Below are positions 21,144 through 24,876 of a stretch of DNA of 24,876 bases, in pieces. The position numbers were made by a program, and so were the translations under genes. The number at the start of each line of letters is the position of its first letter. Within the stretch, counting starts at the first letter, position 1. A model generated the notes under the pieces. It did no database searches, had not been told where the DNA came from, and saw only the letters and a program-made list of their open reading frames with translations. This DNA is from CAZLLV01 sp964560325 (GTDB taxonomy: Bacteria; Acidobacteriota; Thermoanaerobaculia; Multivoradales; DATKCC01), in assembly GCA_964560325.1 (NCBI GenBank), contig CAZLLV010000550.1, positions 1 to 24,876 of the forward strand, given 5' to 3'.

Positions 21144-22859
21144 CTACTCCCGAACCAGCTTCACCCGCTCGATCCGCACCTCGCGCGGCTCGTCGAGCGA
21201 CTCCGGAGTCGGTACGTCCTCCGCCCCTTCGAGCTCGCGCGGCACGAACCGCAGATCGAGGTCGCCCTCGAACCCCTCGCGCGCCCGCAGGCGCTCGACC
21301 AGGTCGGTCACGTCGTAGGCGAGGGTTGCTCCCTCATCGAGATGAAGGTCGCCGTGCCCGGCGTGCGCCCCGTGCGCCGACTCGCCGTTCTCGAGCTGGC
21401 CGAAGATCGCCACGTTACCGACGTAGTGGGGGCTCGACGGGTCGGGCTCCTCGCCCTCCGGCAGCCCGGCGTAGACCTCGTAGTAGCGCCCGGGGCGCCC
21501 GAACTCGATCCCTTCGAGCACCAGGGCGAGCCGCCGGTCCTCGTCGCCCAGCGCCTCCGGCTCGGCGGCCGGGATGCCGATCGAGACCGAGGCCGCCTCA
21601 CGGCCGAGGCGGGCGCCGATCGCCGCGTCGGTGATCACCTCGCTCTCGCCGTCGGTGAAGGGCGCCGACGGCAGCGCGTCGTCGAGACCCTCGAGCCCCG
21701 GCTCGTCGCCGCTCCCCTCGGCGTAGGTGTAGCCGAGCTGCGCGGCGCTCTCGACCACCTCCTCGCCGGTGAGCTGCACCGCGTCGCCGTTCTCGTCGAA
21801 GAAGGTGAAGACCTGCGTGCGCCAGGTCTCGTCGGCCGGGTTCTCGCGTCCGCCGCCGCGCGCCGTCCAGACGTTCCACAGCCGGTCGATGTTGGCGTGG
21901 TGGAGCCAGAAGACCGGGTCGCGGGCGGCGAAGTTCGGGTCGCTCATCCAGCCGGTCTGTCCGCCGACCAGGACGTGGATGATGTTGTGGGGCTGGCTCT
22001 CGATCTGCCCGAAGACGCCGCCGAAGTGGACCGGCCCGGTCGTCCGCTGGCCGCCGAACGACAGGCCGGAGCCGGCGGGCGAGGTGAAGTTGGTGAAGCT
22101 CATGGCGCGGTCGAAGGTGGTGGCGGAGGCGGGCACCTGGGCGCCGGCGTTGACGCCGCTGGTGGCACCGCCGTTGCGCTCGGCGACGAACAACGGGTTG
22201 TCGGGCGAGGCGGGGACGCGGAGCGGCTCGGGGATCGCCCGCTGGGCGGGGTCGGTGTAGTCCCAGAACGGCAGCGCGAAGCCGGGATCGCCCGAGGCGT
22301 CGCGCAGGATGCGCTCGAAGTAGTAGAGGTACATCCGGTGCCAGGAGAGGAAGAACCAGCTCCCGTGCTGGCAGGTGTTCCAGGCCGGCAGGGCCGGCGT
22401 GTCGTAGGTGCCGTGGACGTTCGCCTGGTAGAGCCAGCTCGTCGGGTCGGAGGCCGGCCGCGCCTTCATGGCGGCGACGCCGCGGCGCAGGGCCGCGATC
22501 TCCGCGCCGTCCGGGTCGAGCTCGCCGATGTTCGGCCGGACGTGCACCGGCTCGGGCTCCGGGACCGGCTCTGGCTCGGGCATCGGCTCGGGCATGGGCT
22601 CCGGTTCCGGGACCGGCTCCGGCTCGGGCATCGGCTCGGGCTCGGGCTCGGGGACCGGCTCGGGCATGGGCTCGGGCTCCGGCATCGGCTCCGGGACGGG
22701 CTCCGGCGGGGGCAGGGGCTCCGGCTGGGGCTCCTGGTAGCTCGGCGGATCCTCGCCCGGCGGAAGGGGGGGCTGGGGCTGCTGGAAGCCGAGGAGGAAG
22801 AGGGTGCAGAAGGCCGTCAGGACGGCCGGACCGACGGCCCGAAAGAGGGAACGTGGCAT
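21144..22859 (-). CDS. Secreted tyrosinase / polyphenol oxidase with PEP repeat linker
   Basis: This type 3 dicopper oxidase (571 residues) oxidises phenols or catechols to quinones. It has a signal peptide (1-25), a Pro-Glu repeat linker (about 41-107), the catalytic domain (about 110-390), then a KFDV-like C-terminal domain (about 425-571). Copper A histidines are His149, His165 and His174; Cys163 sits two residues before His165 (CQHGSWFFLSWHRMY), as in the Cys-His thioether of fungal enzymes. Copper B ligands are His291, His295 and His320/His321 in DPVFWLHHANIDRLW. GGAAAGGAG lies 7 nt before the ATG (22868-22876). Its operon partner is the KFDV-like lipoprotein. The MetAP gene lies 55 bp upstream on the same strand. 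Tyrosinase versus catechol oxidase cannot be distinguished here. Confidence 0.94.
   Translation of the reverse strand: MPRSLFRAVGPAVLTAFCTLFLLGFQQPQPPLPPGEDPPSYQEPQPEPLPPPEPVPEPMPEPEPMPEPVPEPEPEPMPEPEPVPEPEPMPEPMPEPEPVPEPEPVHVRPNIGELDPDGAEIAALRRGVAAMKARPASDPTSWLYQANVHGTYDTPALPAWNTCQHGSWFFLSWHRMYLYYFERILRDASGDPGFALPFWDYTDPAQRAIPEPLRVPASPDNPLFVAERNGGATSGVNAGAQVPASATTFDRAMSFTNFTSPAGSGLSFGGQRTTGPVHFGGVFGQIESQPHNIIHVLVGGQTGWMSDPNFAARDPVFWLHHANIDRLWNVWTARGGGRENPADETWRTQVFTFFDENGDAVQLTGEEVVESAAQLGYTYAEGSGDEPGLEGLDDALPSAPFTDGESEVITDAAIGARLGREAASVSIGIPAAEPEALGDEDRRLALVLEGIEFGRPGRYYEVYAGLPEGEEPDPSSPHYVGNVAIFGQLENGESAHGAHAGHGDLHLDEGATLAYDVTDLVERLRAREGFEGDLDLRFVPRELEGAEDVPTPESLDEPREVRIERVKLVRE
22545..22739 (-). 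repeat. Pro-Glu-Pro tandem repeat within the tyrosinase linker
   Basis: About 65 codons encode iterations of PEPxPEPEP with x = M, V or E. On the plus strand the DNA reads as irregular GGCTCSGGCATS-type units. The repeat count may vary between strains. It probably forms a stiff, acidic, extended spacer between the signal peptide and the enzyme. Confidence 0.9.
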
Positions 22860-22914
22860 GGCGGAATCTCCTTTCCAACCAGGAGTGACGGTCCCGGAGG
22901 AAAGATTTCCTTCC

Positions 22915-23880
22915 CTACCTGGTGAGGATGTCGACGCCGTCCGCGGTCACCGCCACGGTGTGCTCCCACTGCGCCGAGAGCGAGCCGTCGACCGTGACCG
23001 CGGTCCAGTCGTCGTCGAGGATCTTCAGGCGCCAGCCGCCGGCGTTGATCATCGGCTCGATGGTGAAGACCATGCCGGGCTCGAGGGGGGGCCCGTCGCC
23101 CGGGTCGCCGAAGTGCGGGATCTCGGGCGCCTCGTGGAACTCGAGCCCCACGCCGTGGCCGACCATCTGGCGCACCACCGAGAAGCCGTGGGCCTCGGCG
23201 TAGGCCTGGATGGCGTGGCCGATGTCACCGACGTGCGCGCCCGGCCGTACCGCCGCGATGCCCCGCTCCAGGCTCTCCCGGGTCACCTCGACCAGGCGCC
23301 GGGCGTCGTCGCTCACCTCGCCCACCAGGTACATGCGGCTGGCGTCGCCGTAGTAGCCGTCGAGCACCGAGGTCACGTCGACGTTCACGATGTCGCCCGA
23401 CGCGAGCTGCCGCGCGCCCGGGATGCCGTGGCAGACGACCTCGTTGATCGAGATGCACGAGCTCGCCGGGTAGCCGTTGTAGCCGAGGGTGGCGGGGGTG
23501 GCGCCGGCGCCGGTGATCCGCTCGTGGACGAAGCGATCGACCGCCTCGGTCGCGACCCCCGGGGCGACGACCTCGTTCAGGTCGTCGAGGATCGACCGGG
23601 TGAGCTGGCAGGCGCGCCGGATGCCCTCGATCTCCTCGGCGGTCTTGAACCGGATCTCGCGCGGCGTGCGCTTCAGGCGCTTCGGCGCCTTGGCGGGCGC
23701 GTCGCTCCGGCCGCGGAAGAGCGCGGTCAGCCCGGAGGGGCCGGCGCCGCCGGACGGCTCCGCCGCGTCGGCCGCCGCAGGCACGCGCCCGGCCGCGCGG
23801 TCGGCGGCGAGGTGGCACTTCTTGTACTTCGCGCCGCTGCCGCACCAGCAGGGGTCGTTGCGTCCGAGCTTCGAGGTCAC
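22915..23880 (-). CDS. map: Methionine aminopeptidase with N-terminal SEC-C motif
   Basis: MetAP removes the initiator methionine from new proteins in the cytoplasm. Residues 1-25 hold a SEC-C zinc motif (GRNDPCWCGSGAKYKKCH: Cys11, Cys13, Cys22, His23). A disordered Ala/Pro/Gly linker (31-65) leads into the type 1 MetAP domain (70-321). The metal ligands are Asp168, Asp179, His242, Glu275 and Glu306, and the substrate-pocket His151 is in VVCHGIP. The extended form with SEC-C is known in several phyla and may help dock on ribosomes. I chose GTG 23880 because the open frame upstream reads straight through the tRNA-Asn gene. The GTG codon has no strong Shine-Dalgarno. Confidence 0.95.
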   Translation of the reverse strand: MTSKLGRNDPCWCGSGAKYKKCHLAADRAAGRVPAAADAAEPSGGAGPSGLTALFRGRSDAPAKAPKRLKRTPREIRFKTAEEIEGIRRACQLTRSILDDLNEVVAPGVATEAVDRFVHERITGAGATPATLGYNGYPASSCISINEVVCHGIPGARQLASGDIVNVDVTSVLDGYYGDASRMYLVGEVSDDARRLVEVTRESLERGIAAVRPGAHVGDIGHAIQAYAEAHGFSVVRQMVGHGVGLEFHEAPEIPHFGDPGDGPPLEPGMVFTIEPMINAGGWRLKILDDDWTAVTVDGSLSAQWEHTVAVTADGVDILTR

Positions 23881-23917
23881 GGTTCGGGTCGGGTCGATCT
23901 CGGCGGGCGGGAATGGA

Positions 23918-23950
23918 GAGGCCCCGCCGCCTCGGCGGCGACGGGGCCTC
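23918..23950 (-). terminator. Hairpin immediately after tRNA-Asn
   Basis: GAGGCCCCG (23918-23926) and CGGGGCCTC (23942-23950) form a 9-bp perfect outer stem with further inner pairing possible. It begins 4 nt after the encoded CCA of the tRNA. It likely sets the 3' boundary of the tRNA transcript, but has no T-run. Confidence 0.6.
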
Positions 23951-23954
23951 GTGA

Positions 23955-24029
23955 TGGCTCCTGGGGAGGGATTTGAACCCCCGACCAATCGGTTAACAGC
24001 CGACCGCTCTACCACTGAGCTACCCAGGA
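23955..24029 (-). tRNA. tRNA-Asn (anticodon GTT), CCA encoded
   Basis: The minus strand folds into a complete cloverleaf: acceptor TCCTGGG/CCCAGGA, D-stem GCTC/GAGC, anticodon stem GTCGG/CCGAT with loop CTGTTAA carrying GTT, variable TGGTC, and T-arm GGGGG-TTCAAAT-CCCTC. The discriminator is G and CCA is encoded (23957-23955). The gene body without CCA is 72 nt (23958-24029). tRNA-Asn genes are frequent integration sites, but no integrase is near. Confidence 0.97.
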
Positions 24030-24079
24030 ACGGGACCGGGCACGCGCGGCGCGGGGGCCGCGGCGGGCTCGGGTCGTGG

Positions 24080-24108
24080 ATTGTAACCATCGCGGCGCCG
24101 GCTGGCAA
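24080..24108 (-). promoter_or_regulatory. Sigma70 promoter of tRNA-Asn
   Basis: On the minus strand TTGCCA (24108-24103) and TACAAT (24085-24080) are separated by exactly 17 bp. Each matches the consensus at five of six positions. Transcription would start near 24073, about 44 nt before the tRNA. Confidence 0.75.
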
Positions 24109-24136
24109 CCACCGCGAGATCCTTCGGCCTTCGGCC

Positions 24137-24876
<740 letters not shown>

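Noticed and set aside
22480..22740. Gly-Ser repeat protein on the plus strand
   Set aside because: It is the reverse reading of the PEP repeat of the tyrosinase gene.
23881..24108. N-terminal extension of the MetAP frame
   Set aside because: It reads through tRNA-Asn (the segment FLGSSVVERSAVNRLVGGS is tRNA sequence) and a terminator hairpin. GTG 23880 directly precedes the SEC-C motif.

Overview
The window is about 25 kb of very GC-rich bacterial chromosome (near 70% by eye) with tightly packed genes. LpxC (lipid A synthesis), several lipoprotein or secreted hydrolases, a membrane MutS-like ATPase and a strict tRNA/rpoD context point to a diderm, Gram-negative-type bacterium. The mix of M14 and M48 peptidases, class C serine hydrolase, DinB, CGNR and tyrosinase genes would fit Acidobacteriota (for example Thermoanaerobaculia-like lineages), but this is an inference from gene content and no marker here settles it.

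Layout. 1-807: 3' end of lon (+). 880-2662: a small, less GC-rich module with its own promoter, a 17-codon leader ORF, a divergent DprA-like protein and a ComF-like phosphoribosyltransferase, all coupled. 2719-4729: M48 lipoprotein protease followed 1 bp later by a beta-lactamase-fold serine hydrolase (+). 9655-4683 (-): an unknown protein, a receiver-LpxC fusion and a secreted M14 carboxypeptidase. 9657-12661 (+): membrane MutS-family ATPase coupled by GTGA to a methyltransferase. 12647-13585 (-) coaA and 13648-14541 (+) panB are divergent, and both serve coenzyme A synthesis. 14542-15055 is a 514-bp, highly structured gene-free region, followed by a secreted cysteine-containing protein. 15920-16570 (-) CGNR regulator is divergent from a DinB / SpoIIE-type phosphatase operon (16662-18091). 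18110-18934 (-) is a zinc-ribbon membrane thioredoxin. 19101-20469 (+) is a trypsin-like protease plus a stand-alone copy of its N-terminal domain. 22859-20485 (-) is a tyrosinase plus a lipoprotein that is a stand-alone copy of its C-terminal domain. 22915-23880 (-) is SEC-C methionine aminopeptidase, then tRNA-Asn and the 3' two-thirds of an rpoD-type sigma factor, all on the minus strand.

How it works together. Most genes are housekeeping or envelope functions: proteolysis (Lon, M48, M14, MetAP), lipid A (LpxC), CoA (PanB, CoaA) and transcription (RpoD). The most unusual points are: (1) an NtrX-like receiver domain fused to a complete LpxC, implying phosphorelay control of lipid A synthesis; (2) two adjacent convergent loci, each pairing an enzyme with a free-standing paralogue of its own accessory domain; (3) the DprA-like/ComF-like module, which looks acquired; (4) a 26-bp-stem long hairpin in the panB downstream region; (5) several genes with a -10-like TAnnnT box only 8-9 nt before a start codon and no Shine-Dalgarno, suggesting leaderless transcripts.
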